64,000 nucleotides of DNA from Yoonia sp. BS5-3. Lineage in GTDB: Bacteria; Pseudomonadota; Alphaproteobacteria; Rhodobacterales; Rhodobacteraceae. Below are positions 34,949 to 43,852 of the stretch, piece by piece. Position numbers and translations under genes: made by a program. How positions within the stretch are numbered: the stretch's first letter is position 1; each line of letters opens with the position of its first letter. The notes beneath the pieces are model-generated. The model was not told the origin of the DNA. It saw only the letters and a program-made list of their open reading frames with translations, and made no database searches. The DNA lies in NCBI RefSeq assembly GCF_038069655.2, contig NZ_CP150951.2, forward strand, positions 434,001 to 498,000. Direction: 5' to 3'.

Positions 34949-35845
34949 TCACCCTTTCACAGCCCCTGCTGCGATGCCGCGGACGAAGAGTTTGCCTGAG
35001 GCAAAGTAGATAACAAGTGGCACAAGGCCGGTGAGAAGGGTGGCCGCCATATTGACGTTGTATTCCTTGATGCCCTGCACCGAGTTCACGATGTTATTGA
35101 GCTGCACGGTCATCGGATAGGTGGCCGGTTTGGTGTAGATCACCCCGAACAGAAAATCGTTCCAGATACCTGTCACCTGCAGGATCACCGCCACCACAAA
35201 AATCGGCAGCGCCATGGGCAACATGATCTGGAAGTAAATCCGCCAGAACCCGGCCCCGTCGACCCGCGCTGCTTTGAACAGCTCTTCGGGCACAGAGGTA
35301 AAGTAGTTCCGGAACAAGAGCGTCAGGATCGGCATCCCAAAGATTGTGTGCACCAGCACCAACCCACCCAGATCACCCATCAACCCGATTTCCCGCAGCA
35401 TAATCACGATCGGGTAGATCATGGTCTGATAGGGGATGAACGCCCCGATGATCAGGATCGTAAAGAAGACCTCAGACCCTTTGAATTTCCAGTTTGAGAG
35501 CGCGTATCCATTGACCGATGCAATGGCGATCGACAGCAGAACAGATGGGATCAGAATGTTCACGGAGTTCCAAAAGCCCCGGCTGAGTCCATCGCAATTC
35601 ACGCCCGTACAGGCCTCGGACCAGGCTTTCACCCAGGGTTCGGTGGTGATTTCCAAGGGCGGCCCAAAGATATTCCCCAGCCTGATTTCCGGCATACCCT
35701 TCAGCGATGTCACGATCATCACGTAAAGCGGCAGCAGATAATACAGGCTGATCATGATCAGCGTGCCATAGATAAAGATATTGGTCCGGCTGAACCGTTT
35801 CTTTGGCTTCGGCCCGCGCGGCCCGGTAAGTGCGATATCAGCCAT
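34949..35845 (-). CDS. Sugar ABC transporter permease (MalG type)
   Basis: A 298-residue inner-membrane permease with six helices and the EAA loop LFKAARVDGAGFWRIYFQIMLPMALP near residue 200. The N-terminal cytoplasmic tail is basic (GPRGPKPKKRFSR), then IFIYGTLIMISLYYLLPLYV. It starts one base after the partner permease stop, so the two subunits are made together. The C-terminus VRGIAAGAVKG is the usual CUT1 ending. Confidence 0.95.
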   Translation of the reverse strand: MADIALTGPRGPKPKKRFSRTNIFIYGTLIMISLYYLLPLYVMIVTSLKGMPEIRLGNIFGPPLEITTEPWVKAWSEACTGVNCDGLSRGFWNSVNILIPSVLLSIAIASVNGYALSNWKFKGSEVFFTILIIGAFIPYQTMIYPIVIMLREIGLMGDLGGLVLVHTIFGMPILTLLFRNYFTSVPEELFKAARVDGAGFWRIYFQIMLPMALPIFVVAVILQVTGIWNDFLFGVIYTKPATYPMTVQLNNIVNSVQGIKEYNVNMAATLLTGLVPLVIYFASGKLFVRGIAAGAVKG

Positions 35846-35846
35846 A

Positions 35847-36938
35847 TTACGATTGCTCTTTGATAAAGCGCAGATAGGCGATCAATGCCCCCGCACAGAT
35901 GATAAACCCGCCCAGCGGGAGAAGAAGTGACAGCGAAAATGACCACGCTACAACCACCCAGACAAAAGCCGCGATTGCAGATAGCGCCAGCCCGATCAGC
36001 CCAAAGAAGGTCCAAAGCCGCATGCCTTTGCCAAATTCCAGATAGGCCCAAGGGATCAGGATCACGACAACAGAGACCAGCATCATGGTTGAGGCTGCAA
36101 ACCCCTGCCCCAGGTTTTGCGCCCGGAACATATATTCGATCACGTATTTCGCAGGCACTTCGGAACTGATCCCCGGCCCCCCGTTGGTTTGCGCCACCAC
36201 CAGGTCATAAAGTTTGATGATCCCCGATGCGATCAGTACCAGTGACGTGATGAACACAGGCCGCATCATCGGGATAATCACCCGCACATAGGTTTTGACT
36301 GTCCCGATCCCGTCGACCCGCGCTGCTTTCCAGATGTCTTCGTCAATTCCGCGCAGCCCGGCCAGCATGATACACATAATCAGCCCGGACCCTTGCCAGA
36401 TCCCGGCGATCAACAGCCCGAACATCACAATGTCCGGGTTGTTCAGCGGGTCAAAAGCGAAGCTGTCCCAGCCCCAGCTTTGCACCACCGCCTGCAGCCC
36501 CAGATCGGGGTTCAGAATCCATTGCCAGGCCAGCCCTGTCACCACGAAGGACAGCGCGAATGGGTATAGAAAGATCGTCCGAAACACCCCTTCGCCCCGG
36601 ATCTTCCGATCTAGCAATGCTGCCAGCACAAAGCCGATGGTCAGCGTCAGGATCAGTGAGCAGATCCCGTAAAGCGCCAGATTTGAAATCGAGATCAGCC
36701 AGCGTGGTGTCTCCCACAGCCGTTCATATTGCTCAAACCCCACAAAGTTCAGCTTGGGTAGCAGTCGTGACCCGGAAAAAGAGTGGACGATTGTCCAGAG
36801 TGTCCCGCCCACAAAGACCACAAGCGCCGTCAGGATCATCGGGATCGAGGCAATTTTGGCCATGGGGTTTCGCAAGAGCCGTATCGGGCGCTTTGCACCG
36901 GTGGAGCGTTGCACCGGTCCGTCTTCGACCACTGACAT
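35847..36938 (-). CDS. Sugar ABC transporter permease (MalF type) with extra C-terminal helices
   Basis: The second permease, 363 residues. The core has six helices and an EAA loop IWKAARVDGIGTVKTYVRVIIPMMRP around residue 215. CUT1 permeases of this type usually end near residue 300; here the chain continues after YLEFGKGM with two or three more hydrophobic segments (LWTFFGLIGLALSAIAAFVW, then FSLSLLLPLGGFIICAGALI) and a basic tail LRFIKEQS. The extension is in frame and GC-normal. Its role is unknown. Confidence 0.93.
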   Translation of the reverse strand: MSVVEDGPVQRSTGAKRPIRLLRNPMAKIASIPMILTALVVFVGGTLWTIVHSFSGSRLLPKLNFVGFEQYERLWETPRWLISISNLALYGICSLILTLTIGFVLAALLDRKIRGEGVFRTIFLYPFALSFVVTGLAWQWILNPDLGLQAVVQSWGWDSFAFDPLNNPDIVMFGLLIAGIWQGSGLIMCIMLAGLRGIDEDIWKAARVDGIGTVKTYVRVIIPMMRPVFITSLVLIASGIIKLYDLVVAQTNGGPGISSEVPAKYVIEYMFRAQNLGQGFAASTMMLVSVVVILIPWAYLEFGKGMRLWTFFGLIGLALSAIAAFVWVVVAWSFSLSLLLPLGGFIICAGALIAYLRFIKEQS

Positions 36939-36992
36939 TGTGGTTCTCTCCTGTTGGCGGGATGGCCTGGTTCGTGCAGGCCTTGTTATCAG

Positions 36993-37030
36993 CCCAAACG
37001 GCCCACCTGAACTCAGGCAGGCCGCTTGGG
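36993..37030 (-). repeat. Long hairpin between the binding-protein and permease genes
   Basis: An imperfect inverted repeat of about 17-18 bases per arm (CCCAAACGGCCCACCTGA and TCAGGCAGGCCGCTTGGG) lies 12 bases past the binding-protein stop. Such hairpins commonly protect the upstream mRNA so that the periplasmic binding protein is made in excess over the permeases. Confidence 0.65.
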
Positions 37031-37042
37031 TGGTGAGTGGTG

Positions 37043-38269
37043 TTAGTCAGCCGCTGCGATCAGCGCTGCGTAACGCTCTTGTGCGTCAGCAGCGGACATG
37101 TCGCCCGACCAGAACTCAGCCATCAGATCTTCGATCTGTGTTGTTGTGTCTGCAGACAGGTTCTGATCGCCTGATGGCAACACGTTGCCAGCCGCCAGGA
37201 TTTCCAGACCTTTCTGCATGCAGTCATTTGCCGCGGACAAATCAATGTCGCCCCGTACTGGCAAAGACCCTTTGGACAGGTTGAATGCCACCTGTACCTC
37301 TGGCGAGATCAGCAATGCGGCCAGTTCTTTTTGCGCTGCTTCGATTTCCGGATCGTCGATCACTGGGAAATAGAACGCGTCACCACCTGTATCGAGCACC
37401 TGGTTCACGCCCAGACCTGGCAGGCAGGTGTAGTCTTCACCCGCGACAGAACCGGCAACGGAAAATTCGCCTTGCGCCCAGTCACCCATGATCTGACCGC
37501 CAGCTTCACCTGTGATCACCATGTTGGTCGCTTGGTTCCAGTCCTGCACATTCGTGTTGGCAGCCATTTCACGCGCTGCAACGGCAGCTTCGAATACTTT
37601 TGCGTATTCGGGGCCTGCAGCAACATCCGCATCTTTATCGGCATTCACGGCCAACCATGCGTCCTGCCCGGCAATCGCCACAGCCATCACGCCAAATGCA
37701 CCATTTTGCTGCCAGCCTTGCTGACCCATGGCGAGTGGCACCTTGCCTGCCGCCTCAAGCGCGTCTGCGGACGCAACAAATTCGTCCCAGTTCGAAGGCA
37801 CATCAACGCCAGCATCGGCAAAGGCCTGATGCGACAGCCACATCCACTGGAATGAGTGAATGTTCACAGGCACACAGTAAATCCGACCATCCAAGGTGCA
37901 GCTATCAAGCAGCGAGGACGGGTTCACGATATCGGCCCAACCACCGGCTTCAGCAACATCGGTCAGGTCCAGCATCAGGCCAGCTTCGATCAGCTCTTCG
38001 GCCTGACGGCCGTGGTTCAGCTGCGTTGCCGCCATCGGATCGCCGCCCAGGATACGGCTGATGATGATGGGGCGCGCTGTGCCGCCCGAACCGGCGATTG
38101 CGCCGTCAACCCATGTATTGCCTGTCGCGTTCCATGCCTCTGCAAACTTGGACACGGCGGCGGCTTCACCACCCGATGTCCACCAATGTGTCACTTCCAA
38201 TTCGACTGCAGATGCAGCGGACGCACTGACGATCGCTGTTGCCGCGAGTAGTTTAGTGGTCAGTTTCAC
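37043..38269 (-). CDS. Sugar ABC transporter substrate-binding protein
   Basis: A 408-residue periplasmic receptor. Signal peptide MKLTTKLLAATAIVSASAASA is followed by VELEVTHWWTSGGEAAAVSKF. That WWTSGGEAAAV opening, with WVDGAIAGSGGTARPIIISRILGGDP, closely resembles glucose/mannose-type binding proteins of CUT1 importers. Later QIMGDWAQGEF and GGDAFYFPVIDD fit. Two cysteine pairs may form disulfides (SCTLDGRIYC). It is the first importer gene; LacI-type boxes lie in its promoter. Glucose or a glucoside is a reasonable guess for the ligand. Confidence 0.92.
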   Translation of the reverse strand: MKLTTKLLAATAIVSASAASAVELEVTHWWTSGGEAAAVSKFAEAWNATGNTWVDGAIAGSGGTARPIIISRILGGDPMAATQLNHGRQAEELIEAGLMLDLTDVAEAGGWADIVNPSSLLDSCTLDGRIYCVPVNIHSFQWMWLSHQAFADAGVDVPSNWDEFVASADALEAAGKVPLAMGQQGWQQNGAFGVMAVAIAGQDAWLAVNADKDADVAAGPEYAKVFEAAVAAREMAANTNVQDWNQATNMVITGEAGGQIMGDWAQGEFSVAGSVAGEDYTCLPGLGVNQVLDTGGDAFYFPVIDDPEIEAAQKELAALLISPEVQVAFNLSKGSLPVRGDIDLSAANDCMQKGLEILAAGNVLPSGDQNLSADTTTQIEDLMAEFWSGDMSAADAQERYAALIAAAD

Positions 38270-38294
38270 GATTCTCTCCTCCCTGGTTCTAAAT

Positions 38295-38392
38295 CGTTGT
38301 AGGAAATCCTATAACGTTTTAGATTGACCTCGCAAGACAAATTAGGCCAATATCTACCACTAAAGAACAACTTCCCACTAGAACGTTGTTTT
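38295..38392. promoter_or_regulatory. LacI-type operator sites in the importer/lacI intergenic region
   Basis: AACGTT-centred elements occur at 38313-38318 (CTATAACGTTTTAG context) and 38382-38387 (CTAGAACGTTGTTT), 69 bases apart. An overlapping near-perfect repeat CGTTGTAGGA / TCCTATAACG covers 38295-38316. LacI proteins often bind AACGTT-centred palindromes, and the divergent LacI gene starts at 38480. The spacing would allow looping. Confidence 0.6.
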
Positions 38393-38479
38393 TAAATGTG
38401 CTTTTGCCCTGATCGCACCCTTCATAGCGGTCGATGCAACAATCACGAAACTGGCAGCAATGCCTGGAGACAAACCAAG

Positions 38480-39529
38480 ATGCCCCAGAATAAGGGACAG
38501 CCAGAAATCGCAGCGCCGACCCTGTCGTCGGATGGAAAACCAACGCTGAAAACAATCGCCAAGATCAGCGGTCTTGCCGTACCCACGGTATCGCGCGCCC
38601 TGAACGATGCGCCAGACATCGGGTCAGAAACCAAAAAGCTGATCCGCAAGATCGCCAGTGATATCGGCTATGTGCCAAACCGCGCTGGCGTGCGTCTGCG
38701 CACCGGGCGCACAAATGTCATCGGTCTGGTCATGTCCACCGAACATGATTTGATGAGCCACACCGCCCGTCTGATTGCATCCGTTGCCGGCGGTTTGCGC
38801 AATACGCCCTTTCATATGGTTGTCACCCCGTTCTTTCCCGATCAGGATCCGATGGACCCGGTGCGTTACATCGTCGAAACCGGATCAGCCGATGCCATCA
38901 TCATGAACCAGATCCAACCCGAAGACCCGCGTGTTGCCTATCTGATGGAGCGTAACTTTCCGTTCGCCACCCATGGCCGCACCGATTGGGCCGAGCGTCA
39001 CCCCTATTATGATTACGATAATGCCGCCTTTGGCCGTATCGCCGTAAAGCAATTGGCGGATCGTGGGCGCAAGAAGGTTCTGCTGATCGCCCCACCCAAA
39101 CAGCAAAACTACGCCCAACATATGTGCGCTGGTGTCACCGAGACGGGGCCGCAACATGGTTTGCAGATCACGGTCGCAGGCAGCGTCACCAGCGACTCGC
39201 TCAGTGACGATTTGGTCGCTTTTGTCCGGCAAACCTTGCAGGATGATCCGTCCATTGATGCGATCGTCTGCGCTTCGACCTCATCGGCGATGGCTGCTGT
39301 TGCCGCGCTTGAGCAAACGGGCGCCACGGTTGGACAAGAGATCGATGTTTTCGCCAAGGAGGCGATCCCGTTCCTAAAGCTGTTCCGCGCAGACATCTTG
39401 ACGATTTCAGAACAGGTGAATACGGCCGGTGATTTTCTGGCAAAAGCCGCTATTCAAGCCATCCGAGAGCCAAGCAAGCCCCCGATGCAATATCTTGAAG
39501 TGCCCTCTGAAGAGACGCCGGAGGCTTAG
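38480..39529 (+). CDS. LacI-family transcriptional regulator
   Basis: A 349-residue repressor-type regulator of the divergent sugar importer. The N-terminal helix-turn-helix and hinge are PTLKTIAKISGLAVPTVSRALND then IGYVPNRAGVRLRTGRTNVIGLV. The periplasmic-binding-like effector domain follows, with YYDYDNAAFGRIAVKQLADRGRKKVLLIAPP and DAIVCASTSSAMAAVAAL. ATG 38480 has a GGAGA site; the frame is open further upstream into the operator region. A tail of about 15 charged residues precedes the C-terminal helix-turn-helix. Confidence 0.94.
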   Translation: MPQNKGQPEIAAPTLSSDGKPTLKTIAKISGLAVPTVSRALNDAPDIGSETKKLIRKIASDIGYVPNRAGVRLRTGRTNVIGLVMSTEHDLMSHTARLIASVAGGLRNTPFHMVVTPFFPDQDPMDPVRYIVETGSADAIIMNQIQPEDPRVAYLMERNFPFATHGRTDWAERHPYYDYDNAAFGRIAVKQLADRGRKKVLLIAPPKQQNYAQHMCAGVTETGPQHGLQITVAGSVTSDSLSDDLVAFVRQTLQDDPSIDAIVCASTSSAMAAVAALEQTGATVGQEIDVFAKEAIPFLKLFRADILTISEQVNTAGDFLAKAAIQAIREPSKPPMQYLEVPSEETPEA

Positions 39530-39573
39530 TTCCCGCTCGCCAGCCACGCCGGTCCTGTGCTTAATTGCGCCCT

Positions 39574-40068
39574 ATGAAACCTGCAGACCTTGTCCTGACC
39601 CCGACACATATCCGCTTTATGAACCGCCGCTTTGCCTGCACGATCGGGCGTGGCGGTCTGACATCCCGCAAGTCCGAGGGCGACGGCGCAACCCCGCGCG
39701 GCACGCATCGCATTGTCGGGATGCTTTACCGCCCGGACCGCATGGCCCGGCCCGCCGATTGGGCCCTGCCCGTGACCCAGACCGATCTTTGGTCCGATGA
39801 CATCAAAGACCCCGATTACAATATGATGGTCCGCGCCCCCCACCCTTACGGCCATGAGCGCCTGCACAGGTCCGATCCGATGTATGATTTGGTGATTCTG
39901 ACGGATTGGAATTGGCCCTACCCTGTCAAAGGTCGCGGCTCGGCCATTTTTATCCATCAATGGCGTGGTCCGGGCCGCCCAACGGCTGGATGCGTGGCTT
40001 TCCGCCGTGATCATCTGGCTTGGATCGCCCGGCATATCCGCTACGAAACCCGGCTTGTTATCGTATAA
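39574..40068 (+). CDS. L,D-transpeptidase catalytic-domain (YkuD) protein
   Basis: A 164-residue protein carrying the YkuD active site IHQWRGPGRPTAGCVAF, with H128 and nucleophile C140. Such enzymes form 3-3 peptidoglycan cross-links or attach proteins to the wall. There is no evident signal peptide or membrane anchor at this start, which is common in the short YkuD homologues of this order. ATG 39574 is used; a TTG three codons upstream is possible. It follows the lacI gene by 44 bases. Confidence 0.88.
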   Translation: MKPADLVLTPTHIRFMNRRFACTIGRGGLTSRKSEGDGATPRGTHRIVGMLYRPDRMARPADWALPVTQTDLWSDDIKDPDYNMMVRAPHPYGHERLHRSDPMYDLVILTDWNWPYPVKGRGSAIFIHQWRGPGRPTAGCVAFRRDHLAWIARHIRYETRLVIV

Positions 40069-40115
40069 CGAAGGCGCCTTGGGCTTAACTTGTACCAACT
40101 TGAGAGGTACAAATT

Positions 40116-40619
40116 ATGAAACACGAAGGCCCATTCATGACACCAGAAGAAATTGCGAAATTGCCCTATCGGCCCTGCGTCGGCGTCATGCTGATCAACC
40201 CGCGCGGCCATGTCTTTGTCGGGCAACGCATCGACCGCGATACTGCCGCCTGGCAGATGCCTCAGGGCGGTGTCGATAAGGGTGAAAAGACCTGCGATGC
40301 TGCATTTCGCGAATTGGAAGAGGAAACGGGCATCACCCCCAATCTTGTCACGCTTGAGGCCGAGAGCGCCGGTTTGATACCTTATGATATCCCGCAAGAG
40401 CTGGTCCCCAATATCTGGAAAGGGCGCTATCGCGGACAGGAACAAAAATGGTTCCTGATGCGCTATCACGGCACACCGGATCAGATCAATTTGCAGACCG
40501 AACATCCCGAATTTTCCGCCTGGAAATGGGTTCATCCTGATGATCTTGTTGCGGGAATTGTTCCGTTCAAGCGCGCCGTCTATGAACGCGTTTTGGCCGA
40601 GTTTCGCCACAAGCTATGA
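40116..40619 (+). CDS. rppH: RNA pyrophosphohydrolase (Nudix)
   Basis: RppH removes pyrophosphate from the 5' end of mRNA to start decay. The Nudix box is complete at residues 51-73, [20 protein letters not shown] then [23 protein letters not shown] and the RppH-type [28 protein letters not shown] distinguish it from other Nudix enzymes. At 167 residues it matches the alphaproteobacterial IalA/RppH length. Confidence 0.94.
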   Translation: MKHEGPFMTPEEIAKLPYRPCVGVMLINPRGHVFVGQRIDRDTAAWQMPQGGVDKGEKTCDAAFRELEEETGITPNLVTLEAESAGLIPYDIPQELVPNIWKGRYRGQEQKWFLMRYHGTPDQINLQTEHPEFSAWKWVHPDDLVAGIVPFKRAVYERVLAEFRHKL

Positions 40620-40673
40620 TCAGCTGGGCCGCAGCGCCCTGTTATGCTATAACCAAAATACAGGGAGACCGAG

Positions 40674-41132
40674 ATGAAACCGTTCTTAATCGCAGCCCTT
40701 TTGGCGATGATTGCAGGCCAGGCCCACGCGCTTAGCTGCCGCCGCCCTGATCCGATTGATACCTTCAAGCAGGTGGCTGCCGCGCCCGAGAGCTATTTCG
40801 TGCTTTATGGCGAGCTAACATTTGACGGCCCGGTTCCTGCGTCCCCGGCCACCATCCCGGCCCAGTTCCGCGGCAAGGGTCTGACCCGCGAAGGCTTTAC
40901 ATCGGATTATGTCAGCCCGGTGAACTTGCAAATCGAATGTGTGGCCTCTTGGTGCGGATCGGCCCGCAGCGGCGGTGATGCGCTGTATTTTGTTCAGGCA
41001 ACCGAGCCGCCCGTAACCATGGTCGCGGGCGCCTGTGGCGGTATGATTTTCCCTGATCCGTCGCAAGCCGTTTTGGATATGCTGACTTCCTGCATGCAGG
41101 GCGGTGCCTGCTCAGCGCAACCTCTCGAGTAG
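40674..41132 (+). CDS. Secreted hypothetical protein
   Basis: A 152-residue exported protein with signal peptide MKPFLIAALLAMIAGQAHA, cut before LSCRRPDPID. The mature part has six cysteines (LSCRR, QIECVASWCG, GACGGM, TSCMQGGACSA), suggesting disulfides in the periplasm, and a single predicted domain with strand pattern ESYFVLYGELTFDGPV. I do not recognise the family. A GGGAGACC ribosome site precedes the ATG. Its last 21 bases overlap the convergent mltB-like gene. Confidence 0.85.
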   Translation: MKPFLIAALLAMIAGQAHALSCRRPDPIDTFKQVAAAPESYFVLYGELTFDGPVPASPATIPAQFRGKGLTREGFTSDYVSPVNLQIECVASWCGSARSGGDALYFVQATEPPVTMVAGACGGMIFPDPSQAVLDMLTSCMQGGACSAQPLE

Positions 41133-42290
41133 CGACACCGACGCGAACCCGTCTGCGGGCAGCCCCACGCTGCGCTGATAGGCCCGGATCGCCGCCTGCG
41201 AGTTCGGCCCGATCCGTCCATCGACCCCTTGCGTCGAGAACCCGGCATCCGTCAGCCGCTGTTGCAGCTCAACCCGTTCGGCCCGCCGCAATTGCCGCTC
41301 GCCTGCCGGGAACGCCACCCGCAATGGCCCCATCCCCCGGATCCGGTCCCCCAGATGCCCGACCCCGATGATATAGGCCTGCGCATTATTGTACCGCGAA
41401 ATCGTGGTGTAATTGGCGAAGGTCAAGAAGGCGGGCCCGCCCGCCCCTGTCGGCAGGATCAGCGATGCCTCGCCGTAATTGGGCACCACTTGCCCGTCAA
41501 CGCCGCGCACCCCAAGCTGTCCCCAAGCGGCCGGTGATCGGCGCCCGGTTTGCCCATAGTCAAACCCGCGTGGCAGGATCACTTCGACACCCCAGGGCTG
41601 GCCCTTGCGCCAGTTGAACCGCCGGAAATACGCCGCTGTTGAGGCCAGCGCATCGCTGGGATCATCTGCCCAGATATCCCGCCGCCCATCGCCGGTGATA
41701 TCAACGGCGTAAGCCTCGTAAGATGTCGGAATGAACTGTGTATGCCCCATCGCGCCGGCCCAAGATCCGGTCATGTTGCGCGGCGCCACATCACCGTTTT
41801 GCAGGATGCGCAAAGCGGCGATCAATTGTTCTTCGAAGAAACGCCCGCGTCGCCCGTCATAGGCCAGCGTCGCCAAGGTCGAGATCAGCGGCACATCGCC
41901 CCGGCGCTGGCCGTAATTGCTTTCCATGCCCCAGACCGCTGCGACCACGTGGGGTTCGACATCAAATGTCGCTTCGATCCGCGCAAAGACATTGGCAAAC
42001 TGCCGCACCATCGCCCGCCCATTGCTGACCCGCGCGTCCGAAACTGCGGTGGACATGTAATCGGCCAAGGGGCGCACGAATTCGGCCTGATTACGATCCC
42101 GGTCGATACTGTCTTGCAGATAGCGCACATCGGCAAAGGCCGCCTGAAAGGTCCGGTCCGAGATGCCTGCTGACCGTGCACGCGACCGAAACCCATTGAT
42201 CCAATTCGCAAATCCCGATGATTGCGCATGCCCCGCATTGCCCAGCATAATGGCCGAGATCCCGGTGCCCATGAATTGCCTGCGTTTCAT
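41112..42290 (-). CDS. Lytic murein transglycosylase (MltB type) with peptidoglycan-binding domain
   Basis: A 392-residue periplasmic enzyme that cleaves glycan strands to anhydromuropeptides. An RR-containing leader MKRRQFMGTGISAIMLGNAG precedes GHAQ. The catalytic Glu is in AAVWGMESNYGQRRGDVPLISTLATLAYDGRR, followed by GAMGHTQFIPTSYEAYAVDITGDGRRDIW, the MltB/SltB35 pattern. The last 60 residues are a PG_binding_1 domain (LQQRLTDAGFSTQGVDGRIG). The twin-arginine look of the leader is notable but not a full consensus. Confidence 0.93.
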   Translation of the reverse strand: MKRRQFMGTGISAIMLGNAGHAQSSGFANWINGFRSRARSAGISDRTFQAAFADVRYLQDSIDRDRNQAEFVRPLADYMSTAVSDARVSNGRAMVRQFANVFARIEATFDVEPHVVAAVWGMESNYGQRRGDVPLISTLATLAYDGRRGRFFEEQLIAALRILQNGDVAPRNMTGSWAGAMGHTQFIPTSYEAYAVDITGDGRRDIWADDPSDALASTAAYFRRFNWRKGQPWGVEVILPRGFDYGQTGRRSPAAWGQLGVRGVDGQVVPNYGEASLILPTGAGGPAFLTFANYTTISRYNNAQAYIIGVGHLGDRIRGMGPLRVAFPAGERQLRRAERVELQQRLTDAGFSTQGVDGRIGPNSQAAIRAYQRSVGLPADGFASVSLLERLR

Positions 42291-42348
42291 TGTCTGCCTC
42301 CGATTTATTATTTTGCCGCAGTCTAACGCAAATCGCAGGCGGGCGAAA

Positions 42349-43083
42349 TCAACTCTGCGCGGGATCGGGGCTTTTTGCCACCATGGCCGATCCTTCTGGC
42401 CAACAGCTTGAAAGTTCTTCGATTGCGGCGCGCAGCATGGGCACGCGGCGGGGGCGGAAACTGCTGGTCGTGACCCTTAGGTTCTGCATCCGGTCGAGCC
42501 GGAAATTCCGATAGGCCTGGCGCAAATGGCACCAGGCGATCAGGCTATGTGTCTCTTTCAAAAATACGATGCTGAGCGGGTCCACCCGGCGCGTGCTGCT
42601 GTCACCATTGGCATCGATATAGTCGATCTCAACCGTGCTTTCATCCCATGTGGCCTGCCGCAGGCGGCGCACGTCAATCGTCGGCTGCGGCGGGCGTTTG
42701 ATCCTATCGGCGGCGAGAACCGCATATTGCAGACGATGCGCCTGCGCATCCGGCAAGCGCGCCTGCAATTTAACCAGCGCATTGCGCGCCGCACCGGCCA
42801 GATCGGGGTCGGCAATCGCTTGCACCTCGCGAAGGCCAAGGACGATTGCCTCGATCTCTTCGTCGTCGAACATCATCGGCGGAAGGGATGCATCTTCGGT
42901 CAGCGCATAGCCATAGCCTGCCGTCCCATCGATGATCGCACCCAACCCGCGCAACGCTTCGATATCGCGGTAAAGCGTGCGCAACGACACACCCGTGTCA
43001 TCGGCCAGTTGCTGCGCAGTCACCGGCGGCGCATGGCGGCGCAGCGATTGCATCAACTGAAACAGGCGGGCGGTACGCGACAT
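42349..43083 (-). CDS. WYL-domain helix-turn-helix regulator (YafY type)
   Basis: A 244-residue regulator with an N-terminal DeoR-like winged helix, MSRTARLFQLMQSLRRHAPP then TGVSLRTLYRDIEALRGLGA, and a WYL domain (EIDYIDANGDSSTRRVDPLSIVFLKETHSLIAWCHLRQAYRNFRLDRM in pattern, residues 150-205). The Trp-Tyr-Leu triad appears as WCHL with R/F substitutions, as in many members. It diverges from the GST gene, 76 bases away, and may regulate it. ATG 43083 is preferred over the longer frame to 43176. Confidence 0.92.
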   Translation of the reverse strand: MSRTARLFQLMQSLRRHAPPVTAQQLADDTGVSLRTLYRDIEALRGLGAIIDGTAGYGYALTEDASLPPMMFDDEEIEAIVLGLREVQAIADPDLAGAARNALVKLQARLPDAQAHRLQYAVLAADRIKRPPQPTIDVRRLRQATWDESTVEIDYIDANGDSSTRRVDPLSIVFLKETHSLIAWCHLRQAYRNFRLDRMQNLRVTTSSFRPRRVPMLRAAIEELSSCWPEGSAMVAKSPDPAQS

Positions 43084-43159
43084 GGGCCGCAGCCTATCAC
43101 TGCTGCCGGAAACTGTCAGTAGTGTTGTGCATAAGGTCCCTGACACATAGGAGACCGCG

Positions 43160-43852
43160 ATGATCACCCTTATCACTTACGAGGCCGGGTTTGGCCAACC
43201 AAGCTTTAGCCCCTTTTGCGTCAAAGCCATGTGGCTTTTGCAAGCGGCAGACGCGCAATGGCAGCGCGAGGATAGCAATGACCCCCGCAAATTCCCGCAA
43301 GCAAAGCTGCCGGCTATTCGGGTGCCCGAAGGGATCATCGGGGATAGCCACAATATCCAGATCTATCTGGAAGAACGCGGCGCGGATTTCTGGGGCGCTG
43401 TCACCGATAAGGCCAGCGGTCATGCCTTTATCCGCATGGCAGAGGAACATATGTATTTTCATCTGGTGCTGGATCGCTGGGCCAATGACCAGCTTTGGCC
43501 GATCATCAGGGAAAATTACTTTGCCGCCATACCGAAACTGCTGCGCAGACCGATCACCAGCAGCATTCGCAAAGAGACCTTACGGGGCATGAAAGCGCAG
43601 GGTCTGGGCCGCCTGACCCCCGAAGAAAGGCTGAAACGGATCGCGCCGGATCTTGCCGCCATCAAAGCCCGTCTGGATGCCCATCCCTACCTGATGGGCC
43701 CCGAGATCAGCTTGCCCGATTATTCGGTTGCCGCCATGTTGTGCGCCATGATGGCCACGCCACTACCCACGCTGCTACAAGAACGCATTACCGATGACCC
43801 GGTGCTGAGCGCATATGCTATGCGCGTTGCAGAAAGGATGACCCCGGCATGA
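43160..43852 (+). CDS. Glutathione S-transferase family protein
   Basis: A 230-residue GST-fold protein. The thioredoxin-like N-terminal domain opens MITLITYEAGFGQPSFSPFCVKAMWLL, with SPFC at the active-site place, and PAIRVPEGIIGDSHNIQIYLEE gives the cis-Pro and glutathione-binding DS. The helical C-terminal domain contains PYLMGPEISLPDYSVAAMLC. Substrate unknown. The stop overlaps the DUF1801 gene by four bases (ATGA), so both are co-expressed. Confidence 0.88.
   Translation: MITLITYEAGFGQPSFSPFCVKAMWLLQAADAQWQREDSNDPRKFPQAKLPAIRVPEGIIGDSHNIQIYLEERGADFWGAVTDKASGHAFIRMAEEHMYFHLVLDRWANDQLWPIIRENYFAAIPKLLRRPITSSIRKETLRGMKAQGLGRLTPEERLKRIAPDLAAIKARLDAHPYLMGPEISLPDYSVAAMLCAMMATPLPTLLQERITDDPVLSAYAMRVAERMTPA

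Noticed and set aside
38481..39443. Several long antisense frames over lacI
   Set aside because: They mirror GC-skewed codon positions of a certain gene; no motif was found.
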